From: Thiotrichales bacterium
GTDB lineage: Bacteria; Pseudomonadota; Gammaproteobacteria; Beggiatoales; Beggiatoaceae
Assembly (NCBI GenBank): GCA_016745035.1
Contig: JADGDE010000001.1
Coordinates: forward strand, 782,507-846,506
Length of the DNA stretch: 64,000 nt
Direction of reading: 5' to 3'
Shown: positions 18,465 to 29,070 of the stretch, in pieces
Position numbering within the stretch: position 1 is the first letter of the stretch
How the letters are laid out: every line of letters starts with the position of its first letter
Made by a program: the position numbers and the translations under genes
The notes under the pieces: generated by a model
Database searches by the model: none
Told to the model about the DNA's origin: nothing
Seen by the model: only the letters and a program-made list of their open reading frames with translations

Positions 18465-18493
18465 AGTATATAGAATATAAGTATATTAGTCAA
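18465..18493 (-). promoter_or_regulatory. Sigma-70 promoter of the putative small RNA
   Basis: On the minus strand TTGACT (18493-18488), a 17-bp spacer (18487-18471) and TATACT (18470-18465) differ from consensus by one base in each box. It points to a start near 18457, exactly at the base of the first RNA stem. Confidence 0.8.
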
Positions 18494-18550
18494 TACTTAT
18501 TTTGAAAAATAATAGCTGGCATTACGCAGCAACTGCTTTTGGTTTGGGAG

Positions 18551-18568
18551 GCGGGACTTGAGTCCCGC
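18551..18568 (-). terminator. GC-rich hairpin after guaB
   Basis: GCGGGACT / AGTCCCGC form a near-gapless inverted repeat 33 bp after the guaB stop. It lacks a T-run, so it may terminate guaB weakly or protect the mRNA 3' end. Confidence 0.5.
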
Positions 18569-18600
18569 TCAAATAAGTTTTAGCACGATGGTATTAGATT

Positions 18601-20082
<1,482 letters not shown>

Positions 20083-20211
20083 TCAGCGCTTCCCTTGTTC
20101 TGTTTTTTCAGGCGCATTTGAAAAAATGAACAGGCTTACTTAGGGTGAAAATGGTTGATCGCCCGATTATACGCTCTAAGTGACCTAAGGCAAAGGGCTT
20201 TAAAAAATCCT

Positions 20212-20340
20212 TTAGTCTGCAGGCTTTTCACATTGCTGTTTGACTTCATCCCAGCGCCCGCCTTGATCAAGGCAGCAATCAATCTCGATAAATTGGCAGG
20301 CGGACAAAGGTAGCAATAATAATAACAGCTTGGTTTTCAT
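20212..20340 (-). CDS. Small lipoprotein coupled to uvrA
   Basis: A 42-residue gene, [17 protein letters not shown] at its start, with a lysine n-region, a leucine h-region and a lipobox LSAC, giving a mature peptide of only about 28 residues. The mature part contains [12 protein letters not shown] and a further Cys (KQQCEKP). The ATG (20340-20338) overlaps the uvrA stop as ATGA, so it is probably translated by coupling. I recall short lipoproteins with a C-x-DxGGRWD motif in other gammaproteobacteria, without known function. It is too short for usual gene-calling cut-offs. Confidence 0.75.
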   Translation of the reverse strand: MKTKLLLLLLPLSACQFIEIDCCLDQGGRWDEVKQQCEKPAD

Positions 20341-23156
20341 TGGAATAATGGCACTAAAAATTGCCCTGTATAGGAATGCGCCAGTTTGCTGACTTGTTTC
20401 GGATTGCCTGTGGCAATAATCTGCCCGCCATTTTCGCCGCCCTCGGGGCCTAAATCAATCAGCCAATCGGCGGTTTTAATCACATCCAAATTATGTTCAA
20501 TCACAACGATGGTGTTGCCGTTTTCGCGCAGTTGATGTAAGACTTTTAAGAGCTGGGCAATATCGTGAAAATGCAGCCCGGTGGTCGGTTCGTCGAGAAG
20601 ATACAAGGTGCGTCCAGTATCGCGCTTGGAGAGTTCTCGGGCTAATTTAACCCGCTGCGCCTCGCCGCCGGAGAGCGTTACCGCATTTTGTCCCAAAGTT
20701 AAATAGGATAAGCCCACCGCCATTAGGGTATCGAGTTTGCGTTTAATCATCGGAATCGCGGCAAAAAATTCATGCGCCTCTTCGACGGTCATTGCTAACA
20801 CATCGGCAATGGTTTTATCTTTGTAGCGAATTTCTAAGGTTTCGCGGTTATAGCGCTGTCCGCCACAAATATCACAAGGCACATAGACATCGGGCAAAAA
20901 GTGCATTTCAACCTTAATCACGCCATCGCCTTTGCACGCTTCACAGCGTCCGCCTTTGACGTTAAAACTAAAGCGCCCCGGTTTATAGCCTCGCGCCCGC
21001 GATTCGGGCACAGCGGCGAATAATTCTCGAATCGGGGTAAACAAGCCGGTATAAGTAGCAGGATTGGAGCGTGGCGTGCGCCCGATAGGGCTTTGGTCTA
21101 TATCGACGACTTTATCGAAATGCTCTAAGCCTTCAATTTTTCCGTAAGGCGCGACCGTGTGTTGTCCTCGGTGCAAATGATTTGCTACCAGCGGATAGAG
21201 CGTGTCATTAATCAAAGTCGATTTACCCGAACCGGATACGCCCGTAACACAGGTAAGCAAACCCACGGGCAAGCTTAAATTAACCTTTTGTAGATTATGC
21301 CCACAGGCATTTTTAAGCCGCAATTGCTTGGCTTTATCGGGTTTGTGGTAGCTTTTAGGAATCGCGATTTCGAGCTTTTTAGATAAATATTGCCCTGTGA
21401 GAGAGTCTTTATGCTGCAAAATCTCGGCATACGTGCCAGCGGCAACCACTTCCCCCCCATGTGCACCCGCACCCGGGCCTATATCGACAATATGGTCGGC
21501 GCTGCGAATCGCATCTTCGTCATGCTCGACCACAATCACGGTGTTACCCAAGTCGCGTAAGTGAAACAAAGTTTTGAGTAAACGGGCATTATCGCGCTGG
21601 TGCAGCCCGATAGAGGGTTCGTCTAAAATATACATCACCCCGACCAGCCCCGCGCCGATTTGCGAGGCTAAACGAATCCGTTGTGCTTCACCACCGGAGA
21701 GGGTTTCAGCACTGCGTCCCAAGCTTAAATATTCCAGCCCGACATTAACCAAAAATTGTAAGCGGGTGCTGATTTCTTGGCAGATTTTCGCCGCAATTTC
21801 ACCGCGCCAGCCGTCCATTTCTAGCTGATTGACAAAATCCAAGCTTTTCGCAATCGGCAACTGGGTGAGTTCTGGTAAGTTTTGCCCTTGCACGAATACA
21901 TGTCGTGCCGAGGGATTGAGTCGCGTACCTGCACACGCGCCGCATTCTTGCTGGCTCATAAAGCGGCTGAGTTCGTCACGCATTTTATCCGAGTCAGTCT
22001 CATGATAGCGCCGTTGTAAATTTGGAATCACGCCTTCAAAAGCTTTGTTTTTGTGATGTGAGCCACGGTCGCTGACCCAGTGGCATTCAAAAGCCTGTTC
22101 ACCACTGCCATATAACACCAAAGACTGGGTTTTGTCGTCTAAATCCTCAAACGGGGTATCCAAGTCAAAACCGACTTGTTTGGCAACACATTGCAGCCAA
22201 TTAAAGTAATAGCGGCTGCGTTTATCCCAACCTTTAATCGCCCCCGCTGCAAGACTTAAATGCGGCTTAGAGGCGACTTTTTGCGGGTCAAAAAAATGAT
22301 GTGTGCCCAGTCCATCGCATTGTGGACACGCGCCGATATGGCTGTTAAAGGAGAATAAACGCGGCTCTAAAGCCGCGAGGCTATAGCCGCATTCGGTGCA
22401 GGAGAAATTTTCCGAGAATAATAAATCCGCGCCCTCACCTGCTTTCATGGGTTTGACTTCCACCAAGCCATCGCCGAGTTTTAAGGCGGTCTCGAACGAT
22501 TCGGCCAAGCGCTGCCCCAAGTCCGGGCGAATTTTAAACCGGTCTACCACCACGCTAACATGGTGTTTTTTCCGCAACGCCAGTTTCGGTGGGTCGTCGA
22601 GTAAATAAATCTCGCCATCAATCAAGACCCGCACATAGCCTTGCGCCCTGAGTTGTTCTAAAAGCTGTTGATGCGAGCCTTTGCGGTCTTTGACCACGGG
22701 GGCAAGAATCATCCACGCCGAGCCTTCAGGCAAAACTAACACTTCATCGACCATTTGGCTTACGGTTTGCGCTTCCAAGGCTTGCCCGTGTTCGGGGCAA
22801 CAGGGCTGCCCCACCCGCGCAAATAACAGACGCAAATAATCATAAATTTCGGTGACTGTGCCAACGGTGGATCGCGGGTTATGAGAGGTGGATTTTTGCT
22901 CGATAGAAATCGCAGGTGATAAACCCTCAACATGATCCAGCTCGGGCTTTTCCATCATCGACAAAAATTGCCGTGCATAAGAGGACAGCGATTCGACATA
23001 ACGCCGCTGCCCTTCGGCATAAAGGGTATCAAACGCCAGCGACGATTTACCCGAGCCGGAAAGACCCGTGATCACAATCAATTGATCACGGGGTAAATCT
23101 AAATCGATATTTTTAAGATTGTGGGTACGAACCCCACGCAGGCTGATTTTATCCAT
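20337..23156 (-). CDS. uvrA: Excinuclease ABC subunit A
   Basis: UvrA is the damage-recognition ATPase of nucleotide excision repair. The 939-residue protein has two ABC modules: Walker A motifs [10 protein letters not shown] and [10 protein letters not shown], signature motifs [12 protein letters not shown] and [12 protein letters not shown], and Walker B motifs followed by DEPSIGLH and DEPTTGLH. The two zinc modules show CTECGYS...CPQCDG and CEACKGDG...[10 protein letters not shown]. The length is normal. It is followed by an ATGA-coupled small lipoprotein gene and lies downstream of speD, with a 41-bp gap between them. Confidence 0.98.
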   Translation of the reverse strand: MDKISLRGVRTHNLKNIDLDLPRDQLIVITGLSGSGKSSLAFDTLYAEGQRRYVESLSSYARQFLSMMEKPELDHVEGLSPAISIEQKSTSHNPRSTVGTVTEIYDYLRLLFARVGQPCCPEHGQALEAQTVSQMVDEVLVLPEGSAWMILAPVVKDRKGSHQQLLEQLRAQGYVRVLIDGEIYLLDDPPKLALRKKHHVSVVVDRFKIRPDLGQRLAESFETALKLGDGLVEVKPMKAGEGADLLFSENFSCTECGYSLAALEPRLFSFNSHIGACPQCDGLGTHHFFDPQKVASKPHLSLAAGAIKGWDKRSRYYFNWLQCVAKQVGFDLDTPFEDLDDKTQSLVLYGSGEQAFECHWVSDRGSHHKNKAFEGVIPNLQRRYHETDSDKMRDELSRFMSQQECGACAGTRLNPSARHVFVQGQNLPELTQLPIAKSLDFVNQLEMDGWRGEIAAKICQEISTRLQFLVNVGLEYLSLGRSAETLSGGEAQRIRLASQIGAGLVGVMYILDEPSIGLHQRDNARLLKTLFHLRDLGNTVIVVEHDEDAIRSADHIVDIGPGAGAHGGEVVAAGTYAEILQHKDSLTGQYLSKKLEIAIPKSYHKPDKAKQLRLKNACGHNLQKVNLSLPVGLLTCVTGVSGSGKSTLINDTLYPLVANHLHRGQHTVAPYGKIEGLEHFDKVVDIDQSPIGRTPRSNPATYTGLFTPIRELFAAVPESRARGYKPGRFSFNVKGGRCEACKGDGVIKVEMHFLPDVYVPCDICGGQRYNRETLEIRYKDKTIADVLAMTVEEAHEFFAAIPMIKRKLDTLMAVGLSYLTLGQNAVTLSGGEAQRVKLARELSKRDTGRTLYLLDEPTTGLHFHDIAQLLKVLHQLRENGNTIVVIEHNLDVIKTADWLIDLGPEGGENGGQIIATGNPKQVSKLAHSYTGQFLVPLFQ

Positions 23157-23197
23157 GATGCAGTCTATGTTTTGTGTGCTTAGCTACAATAGTTGGT

Positions 23198-23902
23198 CTA
23201 AATTGCCAAATATAAAGCCTGCATTTGTTGTTGTAATTGGGCGTGATAATCAGGCATTGCTGGGCTGGATTTTAAAAATAAGCGTTGCGGTGCTTGACTG
23301 AGAAAATGGGCATAAGAGGCGCGCAAAGGCAGCCAGTGTTGCTGGCGAATTTGGTAGTTTTGGCGCTGCTCAGGGCTTAAATACTCACCTATCCAAGCAA
23401 CAGGCTGATCGCGATAATGTCTTTTATCCTGCTGCCCACGGGTAAAACCGCGAATATGGTAATCCAAACGTATTACCGAAGCAGGAAATAAATCTAATAA
23501 GGGGGCGAGCGCCGCCAAGGGGCTAATATTGCCGCAAGTGGCAATGTCGATATCTAAACGGAAAATATGCACGCCAGCATCGGGATTATTGTCGGGATAA
23601 GTGTGTACATGGATATGGCTTTTATCCAAATGTGCGTCCCAATCTTGCTCAGTGTGTTTATCGGCTAACAACAGGTTTAGGCTTGCCCCTTGGGGCTGAT
23701 AATCGACCCGTGAGCTGCGGATAATATGGGCATCAATAGCGCTGGCAAGTTGGCTTAATAATTGTTCGAGCGCACGGGCATCGTCGTATTGTTGTAGATG
23801 TTGCTGATAAGCGGGCAGATTCTCGACGTAACAAAATTCGTAAAGATTACAAACTAAGGTTTTGGAGAGGTTGTTAAAACCAGAAAGGGGGAGACCTTGC
23901 AT
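23198..23902 (-). CDS. speD: S-adenosylmethionine decarboxylase proenzyme (SpeD)
   Basis: SpeD makes decarboxylated S-adenosylmethionine, the aminopropyl donor for spermidine. The 234-residue proenzyme resembles the gammaproteobacterial type: LSGFNNLSKTLVCNLYEFCY at the N terminus, YQPQGASLNLLLA, the self-cleavage site AHLDKSHIHVHTYPD (S95 becomes the pyruvoyl group), STCG-like ATCGNISPLAAL, and DYHIRGFTRG. It is about 30 residues shorter than the E. coli enzyme, mainly in the middle and C terminus. Its ATG lies 11 bases after the CCA end of tRNA-Met with no visible Shine-Dalgarno sequence, so after tRNA processing the mRNA would be almost leaderless. speE is not adjacent. Confidence 0.93.
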   Translation of the reverse strand: MQGLPLSGFNNLSKTLVCNLYEFCYVENLPAYQQHLQQYDDARALEQLLSQLASAIDAHIIRSSRVDYQPQGASLNLLLADKHTEQDWDAHLDKSHIHVHTYPDNNPDAGVHIFRLDIDIATCGNISPLAALAPLLDLFPASVIRLDYHIRGFTRGQQDKRHYRDQPVAWIGEYLSPEQRQNYQIRQQHWLPLRASYAHFLSQAPQRLFLKSSPAMPDYHAQLQQQMQALYLAI

Positions 23903-23913
23903 AAGCAGGAAAA

Positions 23914-23990
23914 TGGTGGCTATGGGTGGATTTGAACCACCGACCTCAGCATTATGAGTGCCGCGCTCTAACCAACTGAGCTACATAGCC
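23914..23990 (-). tRNA. tRNA-Met (CAT), elongator type
   Basis: A 77-nt gene including encoded CCA. The acceptor stem is GGCTATG / CATAGCC, the D-arm AGCTCAGTTGGTTAGAGC, the anticodon loop CTCATAA with anticodon CAT, and the T-loop GTTCAAATC. It closely resembles the elongator tRNA-Met of E. coli: the first acceptor pair G-C and the absence of the initiator GGG/CCC anticodon stem rule out the initiator. It is probably co-transcribed with speD, which starts 11 bases downstream. Confidence 0.97.
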
Positions 23991-24462
23991 GTAGATATGA
24001 AAGGAGAGAATTATAAGCATTTTTGGGCACTTGTCAATATTTTTTTAAGCCCTGCATGTTGAGCCGTCAAAAATGCCACTGCTGTATGCCTGAATTCTAT
24101 TCTTTAGGCGAAAAATTAGCATCGTTTAGCAACGAGTATTTTAGTGTATAACCAACTAATATTCTAAGCATATTACAAAATATAAAACTCCTATATCTAT
24201 GTTATATATAGAATATATTGAATAGATATACATTTATACCGTTTGTCATTTAATCGCACTAAATTGATGGTTATCTATATTAAATTGTACTAACATGCGC
24301 TCGTACAAAACAGCATGATATATGTTGTTTTGGTAAAAGCTGACATAACTCAAGTTCAGTGACTTAAATAAAGATGTGACGCACTAACATCGTTTGGGGT
24401 ATTGAAAAGCCTTTGCGCCACATCCGTTAATCAACACTTTTGCCCAATAGCGAGGTAATCGT
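23991..24462. other. AT-rich intergenic region between tRNA-Met and the CBS kinase
   Basis: This 472-bp region must hold the tRNA-Met promoter (minus) and the CBS-kinase promoter (plus). It is AT-rich at about 24110-24300, and no convincing open frame was seen. A shortened copy of the 84-bp repeat family sits at 24373-24424. Confidence 0.4.
24373..24424. repeat. Shortened copy of the 84-bp inverted-repeat element
   Basis: GATGTGACGCACTAACATCG at the left and AAGCCTTTGCGCCACATC at the right correspond to the two ends of the 84-bp family, with GATGTKRCGCA ends. The centre is about 30 bp shorter. Assignment is by eye and less certain than for the full copies. Confidence 0.5.
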
Positions 24463-25776
24463 ATGACCGCATCAGCAACAGTACATATTGGCAATATTTC
24501 GGTATTGATTCATGATACACAGCCGCTTGATGCCAGTGCCACGGTGAACGAAGTCGCCGAATTATTTTTAAACAGTGATCAAGATGATGCAACCAAGCAA
24601 TTATTGTCCTTACCTGTAGTAAAAGCCGGTCGCCCTGTTGGCACGATCAGCCGTTATCGGATGTTGAAAATTTTTCTACAAAATTATGGGCGAGAATTAT
24701 ATGGCAAATATCCCATTGAGCATTTTATGAATACCAATCCCATGATTTTGCCTCACAATACCGCACTGGACACGGCCAGTCAGTATTTGACCGAAAACAT
24801 GAAATATCCTATTCGAGAAGACTTTATTATCACCGAAAACGGACAGTACAGGGGAACTGGGATTGTGATGCAGCTCTTAAAAGCCATTACTGAATTAAAG
24901 TTTAAATCCCATAATCAAGAAATGGCGCAAAAAGTGGTGCAACTAGAACAGCGTGAACTAGAGCTTGAAGCCGCGATGCGTGATGCACAAGCTGCCAACC
25001 GAGCTAAAAGCCGCTTTTTAGCTAATATGAGCCATGAATTACGCACGCCTTTAAATGCAATTATGGGCTATAGCGAATTGCTCATGGAAGACATGCAGGA
25101 AATGCAGCAAGACGAGTGCGTGGAGGATTTGCGTAAAATCTACGGTGCTGGTTCACACCTATTACAATTGATTAGCCATGTGTTGGACATTTCCAAAATT
25201 GAATCAGGGAAAATGGAGTTACAACTCAGTCAATTTTCACTGCCGAACTTACTTGAAAAAGTAACCGATATTGTTAATCCAATGATGGACAAAAACAATA
25301 ACCGTTTGATTGTTGAAACAGCCAAATCCTTACAACAGGTCAAAGCTGACCGTGGGCGCTTAAAACAATGCTTGTTAAACTTACTGAGCAATGCTGCTAA
25401 ATTCTCAGAAAATGGCATTGTACGTTTAACACTGAACCCCTACCAACAAGCGGATAAAACCTGGATCAAGTTCTCTATCACCGATCAAGGCGTAGGCTTA
25501 ACAAGCACACAAATTGAACGTTTATTTGAACCCTTCCATCAAGCAGATAACTCATCGACGCGTCATTACGATGGCACAGGACTGGGGCTGACAATTACCA
25601 AACAATTTGTCACTATGATGGGCGGGCAAATTGAAGTTGAGAGCGCACCCAAACAAGGCAGCACGTTTACCTTGATGATTCCTGTGGAAATAGCACCTCC
25701 CACACCTATAGACGACAGTGTGGGCGTATTTGAGCAAGCAGGCTTGGGAGCAAAATGTTTAGCGGTGGGCTTTTAA
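24463..25776 (+). CDS. CBS-domain histidine kinase
   Basis: A 437-residue soluble kinase. Residues ~10-145 look like a CBS pair (VNEVAELFLN...LPVVKAGRPVGTISRYRMLKIF and FMNTNPMILPHNTALDTASQYL), a module that often binds adenine nucleotides. A coiled linker leads to HisKA ([22 protein letters not shown]191) and HATPase (N-box LNLLSNAAKFSENG; GTGLGLTITKQF). The C-terminal ~30 residues are not recognised. There is no receiver domain, so a separate response regulator is needed; none is adjacent. Its kinase core is very similar to that of the CHASE kinase near 61 kb, suggesting duplication within the genome. Confidence 0.9.
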   Translation: MTASATVHIGNISVLIHDTQPLDASATVNEVAELFLNSDQDDATKQLLSLPVVKAGRPVGTISRYRMLKIFLQNYGRELYGKYPIEHFMNTNPMILPHNTALDTASQYLTENMKYPIREDFIITENGQYRGTGIVMQLLKAITELKFKSHNQEMAQKVVQLEQRELELEAAMRDAQAANRAKSRFLANMSHELRTPLNAIMGYSELLMEDMQEMQQDECVEDLRKIYGAGSHLLQLISHVLDISKIESGKMELQLSQFSLPNLLEKVTDIVNPMMDKNNNRLIVETAKSLQQVKADRGRLKQCLLNLLSNAAKFSENGIVRLTLNPYQQADKTWIKFSITDQGVGLTSTQIERLFEPFHQADNSSTRHYDGTGLGLTITKQFVTMMGGQIEVESAPKQGSTFTLMIPVEIAPPTPIDDSVGVFEQAGLGAKCLAVGF

Positions 25777-25870
25777 GCTAAATATTGGCTTAGGAGGAGA
25801 GGCGTTTGTGTTTACGTTTTTTGACAAAGTCCACGACGAGATGTCATTGCCTTTCTCCTAGCACATTACT

Positions 25871-26512
25871 ATGGTAAATAGTAATATTTGGAGAAAAAAT
25901 ATTAGTTTGACAGGATATAATGGTTTGGGTGTTAAATATTTTTTAGTAACTATTGGAGGTTTTTATATTTTTTCTAAATTTCCCTACTTACTTGATTTAT
26001 TTTTTCTTTTTTTACCTACTTATTTATTATTCAAAGTTTATTCAAATAATAAAAAAAACCTTGCTCAAATAAAAACAGAGAAAATATCTAAATCTTGGTT
26101 ATTTTATCGTCATGTTGAAATCAATAAATTTGGTCGGAAAAATTTAATTTATGCTGGCAACATCTCATTAGTATTATCAATCAGCTATTTTATTGCTGTA
26201 TTATGGATATTAGTTTATAACATTGCCCTTGCTGTATTTATTGCCGAAGTTATGTTTCGTGCTATGTTAGCAATGATAGCAATATTCATATTTTTAATAC
26301 TCATATTTATTTGTATTAATTGTATAATCAACAGACTATACTTAAAAGAAAATAAACGCATACTTGAAACTCAATATTCGGATAGCTGTACACTTGCGGT
26401 CATTCTATTATCCTTCTTTTTTTCGCTTGCATGGATATGGTTTGTTTGGTTCTTTGGGATTAAATATGGTTTGCCTATCGGTGAAATGTCTGGGTTAAAA
26501 TGCTTTGTTTAA
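25871..26512 (+). CDS. Hypothetical AT-rich membrane protein
   Basis: A 213-residue frame with five or six hydrophobic segments (for example YLLDLFFLFLPTYLLF, LVLSISYFIAVLWILVYNIAL, MLAMIAIFIFLILIFICINCI, LAVILLSFFFSLAWIWFVWFF). I do not recognise the family. Codon use is strongly A/T-ending, unlike the flanking kinase, which marks the start of an AT-rich island. No good ribosome-binding site precedes the ATG, so the start is uncertain. Confidence 0.6.
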   Translation: MVNSNIWRKNISLTGYNGLGVKYFLVTIGGFYIFSKFPYLLDLFFLFLPTYLLFKVYSNNKKNLAQIKTEKISKSWLFYRHVEINKFGRKNLIYAGNISLVLSISYFIAVLWILVYNIALAVFIAEVMFRAMLAMIAIFIFLILIFICINCIINRLYLKENKRILETQYSDSCTLAVILLSFFFSLAWIWFVWFFGIKYGLPIGEMSGLKCFV

Positions 26513-26801
26513 TCCAATATTTTTATAATTTCGGAACATCATTATATTTTATTTTCAAGTGATATTATTCCTAAACATTAATACCCTTCTTGCCCATCAT
26601 TTCTAAAAAATTCTAAAAAATATTGAATTTAGTAAACTAAAATTGAGGCTTTCATAAGTAAGTTAAGTGACAAAAATACATAATCAATCACTATGAATTT
26701 TTAGTCATACAATAACCTATTTGTATTGGTTTGAAAATTTTAAAGCCAATTTTTAAATCACAAAAAGATGTGGGCAATTATATGTTTTTAATCCATGGTT
26801 A

Positions 26802-27797
26802 TTAATTTGAACGAAAATGATGAAAATCGTCTAAATAAATATATAACCCATCCTCATAAATAGTAATATTAAAATTATCCCAAATTTTAGCCCAAGAACC
26901 TTTTAATGGATATTTAAAATTATTTTTTTCCATTGCGTTAAGGTATTCTATTCGAATTTTATTTTTATCTTCTTTTTTTAACTCATTAAAAAAATTACTA
27001 AAAATTTTAGGTTCCATATTTCTTTTAATAATATTAACAGCAGTATATATGGAGTTATCAAACAAGTTTAAATACTCTGTTTTAACAAAATGTTGAATTC
27101 CTTTTAATAAAATAGGAGATTTAAGTACGCCAGCAGCACAAAGTATATCTTCCCGGCCTTCTTCTATTTTTATATCAGGGAGAAGCAACATCAGTTTTTC
27201 GATGGGTTTAGAATCATGTGTTAATACTGCTGAAATTGTTAAATTGTGCAATAAAATACTTGGTCGTTGAGCATTATTAATCGTTTTAATATTACTCATA
27301 TCCATCACAGTGTTCTTACTTATATTGGCATCTAATAGTGTTGCTAATAATAGTGCATTAGAGCATAATACAACATCTTTATTGCAACTATTAGATGCAA
27401 TGATTTCTATTTTATCTGTCTTATAATTAAGATTTTTTAGTCTATTTTGAAACTGCATGAAAATATATATATTTTCTTTATAAGTGTAAAAATAACTTTT
27501 ATTCTTAGCTAGTATAACGGAACCATTGAACAGTAAATCGACTTTATCGAGTAAAACAACAAAAGCCTGTACTTTTTCTTTTTCACTTAATTCGCTGTTA
27601 AGGATATTTTTAATCGCATTGCTAGACCCTTGATATGATAAAAGTTCATTTAAATGATATTGATTGATTATGTTTTTTGCTGCCTTTGATAATTCAAAAG
27701 AAGGTTGTTTATGGTTTTCTGGGGCTACTTCAGCCTCCAAAGAGGCTGTATTTATTAAAAATATAATCAATAGTGGCTTAAATAGATAATTATTCAT
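26802..27797 (-). CDS. Hypothetical exported protein in AT-rich island
   Basis: The start at 27797 has GAGAAAC nine bases upstream and gives a signal peptide (MNNYLFKPLLIIFLINTASL then EAEVAPE); longer frames reaching 27881 overlap the preceding gene and lack a ribosome-binding site. The mature part, about 310 residues, is mostly alpha-helical in character (ELSKAAKNIINQYHLNELL, NSELSEKEKVQAFVVLLDKV) with a pair of cysteines in SCNKDVVLCSN. I do not recognise a domain. A 288-bp AT-rich gap with no visible gene separates its 3' end from the convergent membrane-protein gene. Confidence 0.6.
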   Translation of the reverse strand: MNNYLFKPLLIIFLINTASLEAEVAPENHKQPSFELSKAAKNIINQYHLNELLSYQGSSNAIKNILNSELSEKEKVQAFVVLLDKVDLLFNGSVILAKNKSYFYTYKENIYIFMQFQNRLKNLNYKTDKIEIIASNSCNKDVVLCSNALLLATLLDANISKNTVMDMSNIKTINNAQRPSILLHNLTISAVLTHDSKPIEKLMLLLPDIKIEEGREDILCAAGVLKSPILLKGIQHFVKTEYLNLFDNSIYTAVNIIKRNMEPKIFSNFFNELKKEDKNKIRIEYLNAMEKNNFKYPLKGSWAKIWDNFNITIYEDGLYIYLDDFHHFRSN

Positions 27798-27849
27798 TTT
27801 ATTGTTTCTCATAAAGTTTTTATAACATCTCTGGCTAGAGAAATTATAG

Positions 27850-28953
27850 CTATTCTGTTCTATTTCCTTTTTTTCTGTCATTATACGTTATTATTTTTAA
27901 TAATAAAAAAATAATAATATATAAGAATAACTCGATAATCAACAAGATTATGTAGACTATATCTGCTTGAATTTTTGTTTTTATTTTACTGGATATTTTA
28001 GGTGCAACTTTATTATATATTTTTCGCAGTAAATTATGTGATTTTGTAAAATATACTTCCAATATTTTTTCAAAAAATTTAAAAATAAATAATTGCCGAA
28101 ATATATATTTTCCATTGGGCATTTTTACTTTGCCAATCAAAATACTATGCCCTTTGGTACTGGCAGAGACAATAAAACAATCACCATAACCTTTAGGAGG
28201 ATTTTCAGGTAAATATAAATAAATATTTTGTGCTAGTGGGTATTTAGCCAACGTGGAAATAATAAAACTAAATAACCAAGAAAAAATATATAATATATTA
28301 TTATATGTATTTTTATTCTTTTTGTTAAAAACATATATTAAAAAGCCAATATAAAATAAAGCACTAATAGCAGGAATACTTAAAAGAAATATTTCATCAC
28401 CGAATGCCCCTTTAGTTAAATTAAATTTAATAATAGAAATGACATACCATATACAAATGGATATTAAAGTTATTAACATAACAATTAATATATTACGATA
28501 TTTATATAAGAAATTAATATTTAGTATAGATTTATAAATAAAAACACTGGAAATGATATAAAACGGTATCCACATAAAGCTAGCAGGATAATCATTTATA
28601 TAATATAACCAATTATCTCCTTTTTCATATTTATATGCAGATGTAAAAGCAATGGTAGATAATAAAAAGGATAAAAGTGGTGTAATAATTAATATTAAAA
28701 CCATGAATATTTTTTCAAATTTAGATAATATTCCAACATGGAAAATCATTTTATAAATAAAATATAGACTAATAAAAAATAAAATAAATTGAGAAATAGG
28801 GTTAACAAGAGGAATTAAAAAAATAACAATTGGAATAGAAATATAATCAATAATATTCTTTAATGGGGAAAAAAAGGACTCATCAAACCTTTCTATAAAT
28901 AAGCTTATTATAACCGTACATAATAAGACAATATAAACATATTTATTCAACAT
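27850..28953 (-). CDS. Hypothetical polytopic membrane protein in AT-rich island
   Basis: About 367 residues from the ATG at 28953 (preceded by GGTGAA); an upstream in-frame start at 28989 is possible. There are about eight hydrophobic helices through residue ~230, then a soluble stretch with PPKGYGDCFIVSASTKGHS, a basic segment, and a last helix near the C terminus (YIILLIIELFLYIIIFLLL). The GDCFIVSAS stretch could be a short catalytic or binding loop, but no family is recognised. It overlaps the long form of the next gene, whose likely start lies 52 bp downstream of its stop. Confidence 0.65.
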   Translation of the reverse strand: MLNKYVYIVLLCTVIISLFIERFDESFFSPLKNIIDYISIPIVIFLIPLVNPISQFILFFISLYFIYKMIFHVGILSKFEKIFMVLILIITPLLSFLLSTIAFTSAYKYEKGDNWLYYINDYPASFMWIPFYIISSVFIYKSILNINFLYKYRNILIVMLITLISICIWYVISIIKFNLTKGAFGDEIFLLSIPAISALFYIGFLIYVFNKKNKNTYNNILYIFSWLFSFIISTLAKYPLAQNIYLYLPENPPKGYGDCFIVSASTKGHSILIGKVKMPNGKYIFRQLFIFKFFEKILEVYFTKSHNLLRKIYNKVAPKISSKIKTKIQADIVYIILLIIELFLYIIIFLLLKIITYNDRKKGNRTE

Positions 28954-29070
28954 TTTTTCACCATCCCCAAATTGAGAGTTTTGTCTCATTTATCAATATA
29001 AAATAATTTTGCATAGAAGATATATTTGCATTGTAAAGTATATTTATGAAAAATGCTAATAAAGGAGTTT

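Noticed and set aside
23914-23990. tRNA-Met as attachment site of the P4-type integrase
   Set aside because: It is more than 15 kb away on the far side of essential genes, and no duplicated tRNA 3' end is visible near the integrase.
25790-25861. Imperfect inverted repeat (TTAGGAGGAGAGGC / GCCTTTCTCCTA) and a 17-codon GTG frame after the CBS kinase
   Set aside because: Mismatches, a long loop and no T-run; the short frame has no other support.
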